Source: Streptomyces sp. HPF1205 (GTDB lineage: Bacteria > Actinomycetota > Actinomycetes > Streptomycetales > Streptomycetaceae). From it: 64,000 bases of DNA. The notes beneath the pieces are model-generated. The model was given only the letters and a program-made list of their open reading frames with translations, was not told the DNA's origin and did not search any database. A program made the position numbers and the translations under genes. Location: NCBI RefSeq assembly GCF_020400825.1, contig NZ_JAINVH010000009.1:1-64000 (forward strand). Direction: 5' to 3'. Every line of letters begins with the position of its first letter. Position 1 is the first letter of the stretch. Shown in pieces: positions 17,254-25,272 of this stretch.

Positions 17254-18114
17254 GTGTACCGGTTCCTGTTCAGTCCGCGCTGGCTGGCGGTCAGTGTTCT
17301 CGCGCTGCTCGCCGTGCCGTTCTGCGTGTTCATGGGCAGCTGGCAGCTGAGCCGGTTCGAGGTGCGGGTCGATCAGCACAAGTCGGCCAAGCACGACCGC
17401 GGCCGACTCGCCGCCGAGGCACCGGTACCGCTGGCGAGCGTACTGGCCAACCCCCGCGCCGCGGTCTCCGGCGACGACTCCGGCCGGGTGGTGAGCGCCA
17501 CCGGCCGGTATGACACCGGTCACCAATTCCTCGTCCCCGACCGCACACTCGACGGTCACGACGGTTTCTACGTTCTCACCCCTCTCCGGGTCGGCGGCGG
17601 CGCCGCGCTCCCCGTCGTCCGTGGCTGGCTGCCCGGCGACGCTTCCGCCGCCGAGCGCTCCCGTTCCGTTCCCGCCGCGCCGACCGGACAGGTCACTGTC
17701 ACCGGGGCCCTGCAGTACCCCGAGAGCGCCGACAGCAGCGGGGTCTCCGCGGGTGAGGCGCTGCCTTCCGGTCAGCTCGGCTTCATCAATGCGGCTTCCT
17801 TGGTCAATGTCCTCCCTTATTCCGTGTACAGCGGCTGGATCACCGCCACCCGTCCGCCCGCCCCGCTGAAGGCGGTGCCCCCGGCGGCACCGCCCAACAG
17901 CGGGCTGGACCTGAAGGCGTTCCAGAACCTCGGCTACACCGGGCAGTGGTTCGTCTTCGCCGGCTTCGTGATCTTCATGTGGTTCCGGCTCGTCCGGCGG
18001 GAGGCCGAGGCACGGGCGGATGTCGCGCTCGGCCTCGTACCGGACGGGGACGAGGACGGGGACGACCGGGCTGGCCGGACGGCGGACGAGGGCTCAGCCG
18101 CCCACGTGGCGTAG
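17254..18114 (+). CDS. SURF1 family cytochrome oxidase assembly protein
   Basis: The 286-residue protein has the SURF1 layout: one membrane helix near residues 8-28 (LAVSVLALLAVPFCVFMGSW followed by QLSRF), a large extracytoplasmic domain with TGRYDTGHQFLVPDR, GFYVLTPLRV and VVRGWLP, and a second helix near the end (GQWFVFAGFVIFMWFRLVRR). Family members help insert heme or assemble the aa3-type terminal oxidase. A GTG start at 17254 is used; GAAGGC lies upstream. The charged tail overlaps the end of the convergent S9 peptidase gene by 21 bases. Confidence 0.9.
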   Translation: MYRFLFSPRWLAVSVLALLAVPFCVFMGSWQLSRFEVRVDQHKSAKHDRGRLAAEAPVPLASVLANPRAAVSGDDSGRVVSATGRYDTGHQFLVPDRTLDGHDGFYVLTPLRVGGGAALPVVRGWLPGDASAAERSRSVPAAPTGQVTVTGALQYPESADSSGVSAGEALPSGQLGFINAASLVNVLPYSVYSGWITATRPPAPLKAVPPAAPPNSGLDLKAFQNLGYTGQWFVFAGFVIFMWFRLVRREAEARADVALGLVPDGDEDGDDRAGRTADEGSAAHVA

Positions 18115-19920
18115 GGCGAAGGCCAGCTCCAGCCGGACCTGCTTGATCCGTTCCTCCACGACGAGGGAGCCGTGGCCCGCGTCGTACCGGTACACCTCGT
18201 GCGGCTTGTCCAGGACGCGCAGCCGCTCGACGTAGTTGTCGATCTGGCGTATCGGGCAGCGCGGGTCGTTCATGCCCGCGCTGATGTAGACGGGGGCGGC
18301 GACCTGGTCGACGTAGGTGAGCGGGGACGACGCCCGGTACCGCTCCGGGACCTCCTGCGGGGAGCCGCCGAAGAAGGTGCGGTCCAGTGACTTCAGCGCC
18401 TCCATCTCGTCCTCGTACGCCGTGACGTAGTCCGCGACCGGGACCGCGGCTATGCCCACCGTCCAGGACTCCGGCTGGGTTCCCAGGCCCAGGAGGGTCA
18501 GATAGCCGCCCCATGATCCGCCGGTGAGGACGAGTCGGGACGGGTCGGCCAGTCCCGAGGACACGGCCCACTCGCGCACCGCCGCGATGTCCTCGAGCTC
18601 TATCAGGCCGACCCGGTGCTTGAGGGCGTCGGTCCACTCCCGGCCGTATCCGGTCGACCCGCGGTAGTTGACCCGTATCACCGCGAAGCCGTGGTCGAGC
18701 CAGGCGGCGGGGCCGGCGGCGAAGGAGTCCGAGTCGTGCCAGGTCGGACCGCCGTGGATCTCGAAGACCGTCGGGAAGGGGCCGTTGCCGCCTGCCGGGG
18801 GGCGCTGGACGAGCGCGTGGATCCCCCCGCCGGGACCGTCCACCCACACGTCCTCCACCGGCACCGATTCCGGTGCCCGCAATCCCGGGGCCTCCAGGAC
18901 CACGGTGCCGTCGGTGGACCGGACGGACGGCGGGCACTCGGCCGACGACCACAGGTACTCCACCGTGCCGTCGGGCCGGGCCGTCGCACCGCTGACCGAG
19001 CCGGGCGGGGATTCGAGAGGCGCCAGGGAGCCGGTCGCCAGGTCGTACCGGAACATCTGGCTGCGGGCGTGGAAGTCGTGCACCACCAGCAGTGCGGAGC
19101 CGTCCGGGTACCACTCGGCGTGGACGTCGCCGGGCAGGTCAATGGCCAGGGGGGTCTCCTCGCCGGTGGCGATGTCCCAAATCATGGGCATCCAGCGGTC
19201 GGTGCGCTGGTGGCCGACCAGGAGGCGGGTGTCCCCGGCGACCGGCGCGAAGCCCAGACAGTCAAGGCCGAGCGCGTGACGCCCGCCGTCGGTGTCGTCC
19301 AGTTCGGCCACCTTCGATCCGTCCGCGACCCGGACGACCCGAAGGGCGCTGTGCATGGCGTCACCGTGCTCGGTGTGCTCTATGACGACGAGTGTGCCGT
19401 CCTCGGACAGGTCGCCGACGCCCGCCGACTCCGCATGCCGGTAGATCTCACGAGGTTCGGCGTCGGGAAGCACCACGTGGACGGAGGTGCCCTCGTCGTC
19501 CGTCGAACGGCCGATCACGGCGAGTCCGCCCACGCCCAGCGCGAGGCCGGCCGGGTACGAGGGGGCGAGGCCGGGGGCCGCGGGGATGTCCTCGCCGCCG
19601 CCGAACGGCTGCTTCATCCACACGCCGAACTCGTCGCCGTCGGTGTCCGAGAACCACCACACCCACGCGCCGTCGCGGCTCAGTGAGCCGTCCGTCGTGC
19701 CGTTCGGCCGGTCGGTGACCTGTCGCCGCCCGCCCGTTGTCCGGTCCCAGGCGTACAACTCGTACGTACCCGTCACGTTGGACACGAACAGGCTGCGGTG
19801 CGGGGCGTCCTCCGCCCACTCGGGGAGTCCGACGCGCGGCGCGCGAAACCGCTTCTCCCACTCCGGCATGGAGCCGGCAGTCGGCTTGGACCCGATGGCG
19901 GATCCGGTGATCTCGTTCAT
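18094..19920 (-). CDS. S9 family serine peptidase (prolyl oligopeptidase/acylaminoacyl-peptidase type)
   Basis: The 608-residue cytosolic enzyme cleaves short peptides. An N-terminal beta-propeller (about 30-340; repeated DG-rich blades such as TDRPNGTTDGSLSRDGAWVW) precedes the alpha/beta-hydrolase domain. The nucleophile lies in GGSWGGYL (Ser469), the acid in NDPRCPIRQ (Asp552) and the base in DAGHGS (His583), all at the expected spacing. ATG 19920 is preferred over an open extension to 20160 because the extra 80 residues have no family similarity and would cover the promoter. Two DnaA-box-like sequences lie in the upstream gap. Confidence 0.9.
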   Translation of the reverse strand: MNEITGSAIGSKPTAGSMPEWEKRFRAPRVGLPEWAEDAPHRSLFVSNVTGTYELYAWDRTTGGRRQVTDRPNGTTDGSLSRDGAWVWWFSDTDGDEFGVWMKQPFGGGEDIPAAPGLAPSYPAGLALGVGGLAVIGRSTDDEGTSVHVVLPDAEPREIYRHAESAGVGDLSEDGTLVVIEHTEHGDAMHSALRVVRVADGSKVAELDDTDGGRHALGLDCLGFAPVAGDTRLLVGHQRTDRWMPMIWDIATGEETPLAIDLPGDVHAEWYPDGSALLVVHDFHARSQMFRYDLATGSLAPLESPPGSVSGATARPDGTVEYLWSSAECPPSVRSTDGTVVLEAPGLRAPESVPVEDVWVDGPGGGIHALVQRPPAGGNGPFPTVFEIHGGPTWHDSDSFAAGPAAWLDHGFAVIRVNYRGSTGYGREWTDALKHRVGLIELEDIAAVREWAVSSGLADPSRLVLTGGSWGGYLTLLGLGTQPESWTVGIAAVPVADYVTAYEDEMEALKSLDRTFFGGSPQEVPERYRASSPLTYVDQVAAPVYISAGMNDPRCPIRQIDNYVERLRVLDKPHEVYRYDAGHGSLVVEERIKQVRLELAFALRHVGG

Positions 19921-20277
19921 GCACCCATCATGCTCCGCCGCGACCGGCTCCCGGCAGACGGCCTTCCACGGCCTGTGGAAAACTCCACCGCACTCACAGC
20001 CTGTGGATAACTTTTTCGCGAGTCGAGCCGGGCCTGCCATGATCGATCCATGGATTCGACGGATTCGGTTGGGATGGAAGAAATGCTCGAAAAGTTCGGC
20101 GAGTGCGGAAAGTGTGACAGATATGAGAAGTATGGAAAGTCGGGAGCGAGTCGGAACCATCAGTCACGCGGGATCGAGCCGTGGACCGGCGGCGAGCGAT
20201 ACGCGCGAGGAGACACAAGGAAAGGAGGAGATGTAGGGACAGGGGGAATGGAAGGGCGAATGGAGAGACCCGAGGAT
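19921..20277. other. Promoter region of the S9 peptidase gene with two DnaA-box-like sites
   Basis: TGTGGAAAA (19974-19982) and TGTGGATAA (20002-20010, the exact complement of the classical TTATCCACA box) lie 28 bases apart within 90 bases of the S9 start. From 20050 the plus strand is unusually purine- and A-rich for this genome. A reading frame there has no recognisable product; no gene is called. Confidence 0.45.
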
Positions 20278-20820
20278 TCAGGCGGCTGGTCCCGCCTGGC
20301 CGCGCACCACGACGACCGGGCAGGGGGCGTGCACGGTCACCGAGTGGCTGACGGAGCCGAGCAGGGTCGAGCGGAAAGTGCCGAGGCCGCGAGCGCCCAC
20401 CACGACGAGGTCGGCACCCTCCGCCCGGTCGAGGACGGCCTGGGCCGCGTTGCCCATCACCACGGTACGGGTGACGCCCCTGGCCTGGTCGGGCGGGAGC
20501 GCCGAGTCCACCGCTTCGTCCAGCGCGCGGGTGGCGGGTCCTTCGAAGTCGTAATCGTCCGGGACGGGAAGGCCGGCCCAGCCGTAGGCGCCGGGCAGTT
20601 CCCAAGCGATCACGGCTTCGAGGTTCGCCCCGGTCAAGGAAGCCTGGTGAGCCGCCCAGCGCAGTGCCTTGAGCGAGGGTTGGGATCCGTCGACGCCGAC
20701 GACGATCCTGCCGTGTCCAACGGCGGATTCGCTGGTCGGAGCGGCCGCCGGTTCGCCGGCCGTGTCCACTTGGGGGCCGCCCGCGGGTTCCGGCGTCGGC
20801 TCGCCAATCGGTTCGACCAT
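20278..20820 (-). CDS. Universal stress protein (UspA family)
   Basis: The 180-residue protein has an acidic Pro/Glu lead (residues 1-34) and one Usp domain. It starts GRIVVGVDGSQPSLKALRWA and ends with the ATP-binding signature G-x2-G-x9-G-S (GARGLGTFRSTLLGSVS), followed by APCPVVVVR. Usp proteins of this ATP-binding type act in stress survival and dormancy. The ATG at 20820 follows AAGGAGAC at the right distance. Confidence 0.92.
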   Translation of the reverse strand: MVEPIGEPTPEPAGGPQVDTAGEPAAAPTSESAVGHGRIVVGVDGSQPSLKALRWAAHQASLTGANLEAVIAWELPGAYGWAGLPVPDDYDFEGPATRALDEAVDSALPPDQARGVTRTVVMGNAAQAVLDRAEGADLVVVGARGLGTFRSTLLGSVSHSVTVHAPCPVVVVRGQAGPAA

Positions 20821-21583
20821 GACCGTCTCCTTACGTGTCGCGTCCCAGGTGCGCGATGAGTAGGGGGTCGGGATGCCCGCCGAGACGCATCGCAAAGCCA
20901 AGGCAAGCGGGGGAAAGCGTACTTTTCCCGGCGGCGCGCCGAGGGGTTCCGGCGAACGAGGACCGTCGTTCGCGGGCCCGCCCGGATGCGGTCGGGGACG
21001 CTCGGGGCGCTCGGGCCGGACCCCTGCGCCGCACCGTGAGGGGATCCATGCCCCGGTCGCCCTCAAAGCGCTCGGCAATGGCCCGCGGCGGACCGTCGAC
21101 ATGGCGGTGGAGTTCGTGGCATGGATCGGTGCGGTTGCCGGCCTGGTCGGGGTGCTGCTGGGCAGGGTCCTGCACCGCGTCGTCCCCCTGCCGGTCATGC
21201 GCCGCGCCGCGGACACCCGGATCCCAGCCGCGGGTATGTCTGCCCTTTGCCTGCCGCGGATGCTCTCCCTGATCGTCGACGGGCTGGTCATCCCCTCGGC
21301 CGGGACGCCGCTCCCGGCCAGTTGGGCGGCGCGGATACGGGCGGCGCGGATAGGCGCGGGGTGGATAGGCGCGGATACGGACGGGGTGGATACGGACGGC
21401 GGCGGCGCTGCGTACGGAATAGGGTGCGGGGGAGTTCGGGGCGGCGCGGCCCACGGGACGCGCGGGCAGGCGGGTTGACGGCGCGTCGGGTCCGGAAGGC
21501 GATGCCGGAGCGCGTGTGCGCGGCATCCGTCCCCGCGCCCGAACGGACATACAAGTCGAACGAGCAGGGGAAGGGAGCGCGGA
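20821..21583. other. 763-base gap with short tandem repeats and no supported gene
   Basis: No frame shows a recognisable family. A plus-strand frame from the ATG at 21101 to 21478 (125 codons) begins with a hydrophobic segment (FVAWIGAVAGLVGVLLG) but has no good ribosome site, and its second half is written by repeats of GGATACGG/GGATAGGCGCGG (about 21330-21410). It could be a small membrane protein or a decayed gene. Confidence 0.4.
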
Positions 21584-22207
21584 ATGGGCGTGCCCATACG
21601 CAGGGCGGGCGAGGCCGACAGGGAGGCGTTGGTCGGGGTGCTGGACGCGGGGTTCTTCCACGACCCCGTGAGCAGTTGGATCTTCCCGCAGGAGGAGTAC
21701 CGGCGGCGTACGCACAAGGTACTCATGGGCGCCTTCCTCGACATGGCGCTCGGCGAGGGATACGTGGACATGACGGAAGACGCGTCGGCGGTCGCGCTGT
21801 GGATGCCCGTGGACGGCCACGATGCCGGCGAGGCGGCGCCGGCCGAGGCCGCGGCGTCCGGAAGCGACGACGCGGCCGCCATGCGGGAGGCGATCGACCC
21901 GGCCAACGAACGCATCGAGCAGATCGCCCGTATCACCGGCGCGGCCCATCCCGTGCACGCCCCGCACGACTACCTCATGCTCATCGCGGTCATGCCCGCC
22001 CATACCGGCCGCGGCTTGGGCACCGCCCTGCTCACCACCGCCCTCGACCGCCTCGACCGGGCCTCCCGCCCCGCCTATCTCGAAGCCAGTTCCACCCGCA
22101 GCCGGGCCCTGTACGAACGCCTCGGCTTCCAACCCATCGGCAGCACCATCCAGCTCCCCGCCGGGCCCCCGATGCACCCCCTTTGGCGGCCCCCGCAGCC
22201 GGCCTGA
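21584..22207 (+). CDS. GNAT family N-acetyltransferase
   Basis: The 207-residue protein has a complete GNAT fold: VPIRRAGEADREALVGVLDA at the start, MLIAVMPAHTGRGLGTALL with the acetyl-CoA binding loop (about 133-151), and AYLEASSTRSRALYERLGF near the end. The layout (hydrophobic middle, WMPVDG) matches small-molecule or antibiotic acetyltransferases common in streptomycetes; the substrate is unknown. ATG 21584 follows AGGGGAAGGGAGC, a good ribosome site. Confidence 0.85.
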   Translation: MGVPIRRAGEADREALVGVLDAGFFHDPVSSWIFPQEEYRRRTHKVLMGAFLDMALGEGYVDMTEDASAVALWMPVDGHDAGEAAPAEAAASGSDDAAAMREAIDPANERIEQIARITGAAHPVHAPHDYLMLIAVMPAHTGRGLGTALLTTALDRLDRASRPAYLEASSTRSRALYERLGFQPIGSTIQLPAGPPMHPLWRPPQPA

Positions 22208-22235
22208 CACCGCTGAGGGGAAGCGTCCCTCGGCT

Positions 22236-22260
22236 CCGGGGCCGACCGTCGCGGCCCCGG
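22236..22260. terminator. Hairpin terminator between convergent genes
   Basis: Nine-base arms CCGGGGCCG and CGGCCCCGG enclose a 7-base loop between the GNAT gene and the end of the minus-strand operon. It can serve both strands. Confidence 0.6.
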
Positions 22261-22305
22261 GACACGTCACCCGAATCAGGGCCGCGCCGCTCGAATCGGG
22301 CGCCG

Positions 22306-22707
22306 TTACTCCTGGGTGTCCAGATGGCTGTCCTGCTGGCCCGTGTCCTGCTGGCTCGTGTCCTGCTCGTCCGTGTCCTGTCCGTCCGTGCCAGGCGGGG
22401 AGGAGTGCCAGCGGAGGGTGACGTCGAGGTGGGTGCCGGCGGTGGTGCTGGCGAGGACACCGCCGAGTTTGGCGTCCAGGACGACGCCGAAGGTGACTTC
22501 GATCTCGTCGGGGCGGTGGGCGAGGGCGCGGAAGCCGTCGATCACCTCGGAGGCCGCGGAGGTGACGGGGGACAACGCCTCGCGCAGCGTCTGCTGGGCG
22601 GACTCCAGCCGGCCGCCGAGGCCGACCGGCCCGACGCCCGAACGGGCGGGCGGCGCCACGAGGACAGCGGTTCCGTCGGAGAGGGTGAACTGGACGGCAT
22701 CCGACAT
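22306..22707 (-). CDS. Trypsin-co-occurring (Trypco1, CU044_2847) domain protein
   Basis: The 133-residue protein opens VQFTLSDGTAVLVAPPAR, continues with a helical segment (LESAQQTLREALSPVTSAAS) and then EIEVTFGVVLDAKLGGVLAS, the pattern of the CU044_2847 family known as trypsin-co-occurring domain 1. The last 30 residues are Gln/Asp repeats (DTDEQDTSQQDTGQQD). The family was named for its repeated linkage with trypsin-like proteases; one stands five genes upstream in the same operon. GGAGGACC precedes the ATG at 22707. It is separated from the lipoprotein gene by 55 bases. The biochemical role is not known; an adaptor or substrate of the protease is a reasonable guess. Confidence 0.82.
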   Translation of the reverse strand: MSDAVQFTLSDGTAVLVAPPARSGVGPVGLGGRLESAQQTLREALSPVTSAASEVIDGFRALAHRPDEIEVTFGVVLDAKLGGVLASTTAGTHLDVTLRWHSSPPGTDGQDTDEQDTSQQDTGQQDSHLDTQE

Positions 22708-22762
22708 GAGGTCCTCCGGGGCGGTGGCGGCAGGGTTCCGTACGTGCGGATCGGGGCGGCCG

Positions 22763-24217
22763 TCATCCCGGCGAGGCGCACAGGTTGCCGGGCGGCACCG
22801 GGGGGCCCTGGCGCTGCGCGTGCTGCACGGCGTCGAGGCCTTTGAGCAGGGCCCCCACCTGGGCGCCGGTGGCGTAGTCGAGGACGGCGCGGTAGAAGGC
22901 GGCGGAGACGTCGGGTTGCATCGCGTCGGCGGCACTGAAGCACAGGGTGCGGCCCGAGTGCGGCCGGAGCATCGCCGCGATCTGGCTCTGGGCTGGGGTG
23001 CGGTAGTCGGCGGCCGAGACGCGGCTGTCCGCCGAGATGGCGAAGCTCCTGGCCGCGCCCACCCAGGCGCGCTGGCCGTCGGCGCTCGACAGCCAGGCGA
23101 TGAGCTTGGTGGCGGCCGGGTTGTCCGTGAAGCGCCCGACGAAGTCCGCGGAGACCTCCAGCGGCCGGCCGCGGTCCGGAGCCACGAAGTCGTACGGCTT
23201 CTTCGGGTCCGCGGTGGGCGGGAATCCTATGGCGCCCAGGGCGCCATGCGCGAGGGAGCAGGTCGCGGGCGACGTGAACATGCCGGCGGCCGCGCCGGTG
23301 AAGTCCTGTTCGGCCGCCGAACGCAGACTGCCCGCCATGAGCGACTGCCATGTCGTCCACGCCTTGCGGATCCGCGGCGACTGCCAGCCCCCCGGCAAGG
23401 CCCCGGCGACCCAGTTCGTGTAGTCCGTGCTGTCCTGTTCCAGCAGGATGTCGGCGATCCAGTCGGCCCCCGGCCAGCCGGAGGTCGGACCGGACGCCAG
23501 CCCGAGGCACCACGTGCGGGACGACGGACCGGACAGGGCCGCGAGGTCGGTCAGTGTGTCCCGCGGCCTGGAGGTGGTGACCGCGGGGTCGTACCAGAGC
23601 AGGCTCTTGACGTCGGCCTTGACGGGGACGGCGTAGACCTTGCCGCCGACGGTGCCGAGGCCGCGGAAGGGCTGTGCGTAGTCCTTCGTCATGGCGGGGT
23701 CGAGCGGCCGCAGCCGGGTCTCGGGGGAACCGGTGTTGGCGTAACGGTCGATGGCCCCCACGCTCGGCAGCATCGCCAGGTCCGGCGGGGCGCCGGCGGC
23801 GACGGCCGCGTCGAGTTGCTGCGTCTGCGCGCGGGTGATCTCGACGTCGACTGTGATCCCCGTGTCGCCCTCGAACCGCTTGACGGCCGCGTAGAACGCC
23901 TGGAACTCGTCGCCGGACCAGGGGACCATGACGGTCACCTCGTCGTGCCCGCCCGACCCGCCGCCGCACGCCCCCACCGCGAGGAGCACACCGAGCGCGA
24001 CCGCGCACCGGATCAGGCGGCTTACGCGGGCCGTGCGGACCGCCCAGGCCGCCCGGACCGTCCGGGCCGCCCGGGTCAGGCGGGCCACCCGGGCCACCCG
24101 GACCGTCCGGGTCAGGCGGACCGTCCGGTCCCACAGCGCCGATCGGGCCCGGCGTGTGCCCGGCCCGGTCGCCGCCGCCGCGGCCGCCCTCCGCGTCGCG
24201 CCCCCCGCCGCCCTCAT
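22763..24217 (-). CDS. Extracellular solute-binding lipoprotein (family 1 type)
   Basis: The 484-residue product has a lipoprotein signal (LLAVGACGGG, Cys84) and a mature binding protein: VTVMVPWSGDEFQAFYAAVK, DTGITVDVEITRAQT, PPDLAMLPSVGAIDRYANTG and KVYAVPVKADVKSLLWYD are typical of sugar/oligomer-binding proteins. No ABC permease or ATPase gene is near, so it more likely serves as a sensor than in uptake. It overlaps the preceding GlnX-like gene by ATGA. The 70 residues before the signal sequence are an Arg/Val/Ala repeat written by a GC-rich DNA repeat, so a later start is possible. The genetic position matches GlnH in the glnX-glnH-pknG system, although the binding-protein family differs. 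Confidence 0.85.
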   Translation of the reverse strand: MRAAGGATRRAAAAAATGPGTRRARSALWDRTVRLTRTVRVARVARLTRAARTVRAAWAVRTARVSRLIRCAVALGVLLAVGACGGGSGGHDEVTVMVPWSGDEFQAFYAAVKRFEGDTGITVDVEITRAQTQQLDAAVAAGAPPDLAMLPSVGAIDRYANTGSPETRLRPLDPAMTKDYAQPFRGLGTVGGKVYAVPVKADVKSLLWYDPAVTTSRPRDTLTDLAALSGPSSRTWCLGLASGPTSGWPGADWIADILLEQDSTDYTNWVAGALPGGWQSPRIRKAWTTWQSLMAGSLRSAAEQDFTGAAAGMFTSPATCSLAHGALGAIGFPPTADPKKPYDFVAPDRGRPLEVSADFVGRFTDNPAATKLIAWLSSADGQRAWVGAARSFAISADSRVSAADYRTPAQSQIAAMLRPHSGRTLCFSAADAMQPDVSAAFYRAVLDYATGAQVGALLKGLDAVQHAQRQGPPVPPGNLCASPG

Positions 24218-25272
24218 GAGGCCGCCCCCGGCCGGGGGAACCGGTACTCGGCAAGACGCGGGCGGTATGCCAGGTACGCCAGCACCGCGGCGGCGGCGAG
24301 CAGCGCCGGCGCGACGGTCAAGGTCACCGGGTGCACCGCACGCGGATGCGCGGCCAGATCGTGGGCGTCGAAACCGACGAGGACAGCCGTGACGACGCCG
24401 ACACCCGTGCTCACCAGCAGCGCGGACAGCAACCGCCGGCTCGCGGGTCGCCGGAAGTGCCGGGCCAGTACGGAGCCGGTGGCCAGGACGAGCAGCAGCA
24501 TGACGGCCGACGGCCCGACGAGCAGCGGCCACACGACCGCGGGATCCAGCCACGCCGAGTGGCGCTGCCGGGCCAGCGCATCCTGTTCCAGGGCGTTGAG
24601 GTCGGCGAGGGTCTGGATGAGGCCGCCGGTGCGGGCGACCGCTTGGCCGCGGTACGTCTCCTCCGGATGGTTCAGGGCGTCGAGCGTGTCCTTGACGATC
24701 TGCCCGCCGAGGTCGGCGGTGGTGGCAGTGCCCGTGCCCGCACGCGTACCCGCATCCGCACCCGTGCCGGTCGGGGCGCTCGTGCCGGTGGACTGCGGCG
24801 CGATACGGGAGTAGTCGCGGACCGCGGATTCGGCCAGTTGCAGGCAGGTGGTCAACTGGCCTTGGACGAACTGGAACAGGGTCAGGCCCTGCCGCCCGGC
24901 CGCGTTGCCCTCCACGGCCGACGTCAGCTCGGTGTTGATACGGGCGGTGTCGTTGGCGAACTCCGTTCCCGTGCCGATCAGCGCGACCTGGCCGGTGGTG
25001 AAGACGGGCTTGAGCGTGGTGTTCGCGGCACGGGCCGCGTCCTGGGCGTTGACGATGTCGTCGATCGCGCGGTCGGTGTGCCGGGCCGCGGCTATCCGGT
25101 GGCCGGCCTGCGTCGAGACGACGAGGTACAGCAGCGCCGTGGTCGCCACCATGGCCAGGACGCCCGCCCGCAGCCAGCGCAGCACCCTGGTCGGGTGGGC
25201 CTGCCTCACGTCGGCCCACCGGGTGGCGAGCGCGGCGCGCAGGGACCGCCCGACCCCCGAGAAGCCCCTCAC
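24214..25272 (-). CDS. GlnX-like membrane protein with helical extracytoplasmic domain
   Basis: The 352-residue product has one membrane helix near residues 37-57 (VLAMVATTALLYLVVSTQAG), an outer region of about 170 residues rich in helices (AIDDIVNAQDAARAANTTLK, LFQFVQGQLTTCLQLAES), and three further membrane helices at the end. This is the topology of a receptor with a helical-bundle sensor domain, like GlnX, the partner of GlnH and PknG in mycobacteria and corynebacteria. The GTG start overlaps the vWA gene stop by four bases and its own stop overlaps the lipoprotein gene by four, so the three are translationally coupled. Assignment as GlnX-like rests on topology and context, not on recognised sequence motifs. 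Confidence 0.7.
   Translation of the reverse strand: MRGFSGVGRSLRAALATRWADVRQAHPTRVLRWLRAGVLAMVATTALLYLVVSTQAGHRIAAARHTDRAIDDIVNAQDAARAANTTLKPVFTTGQVALIGTGTEFANDTARINTELTSAVEGNAAGRQGLTLFQFVQGQLTTCLQLAESAVRDYSRIAPQSTGTSAPTGTGADAGTRAGTGTATTADLGGQIVKDTLDALNHPEETYRGQAVARTGGLIQTLADLNALEQDALARQRHSAWLDPAVVWPLLVGPSAVMLLLVLATGSVLARHFRRPASRRLLSALLVSTGVGVVTAVLVGFDAHDLAAHPRAVHPVTLTVAPALLAAAAVLAYLAYRPRLAEYRFPRPGAAS

Noticed and set aside
20050..20859. A 269-codon plus-strand frame starting MDSTDSVGMEEML
   Set aside because: Its second half is antisense to the universal stress protein and the first part has no recognisable domain or ribosome site.
22316..24814. An 832-codon plus-strand open frame across the lipoprotein and GlnX-like genes
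   Set aside because: Low-complexity Arg/Pro translation; the minus-strand frames carry a lipobox, binding-protein motifs and membrane helices.
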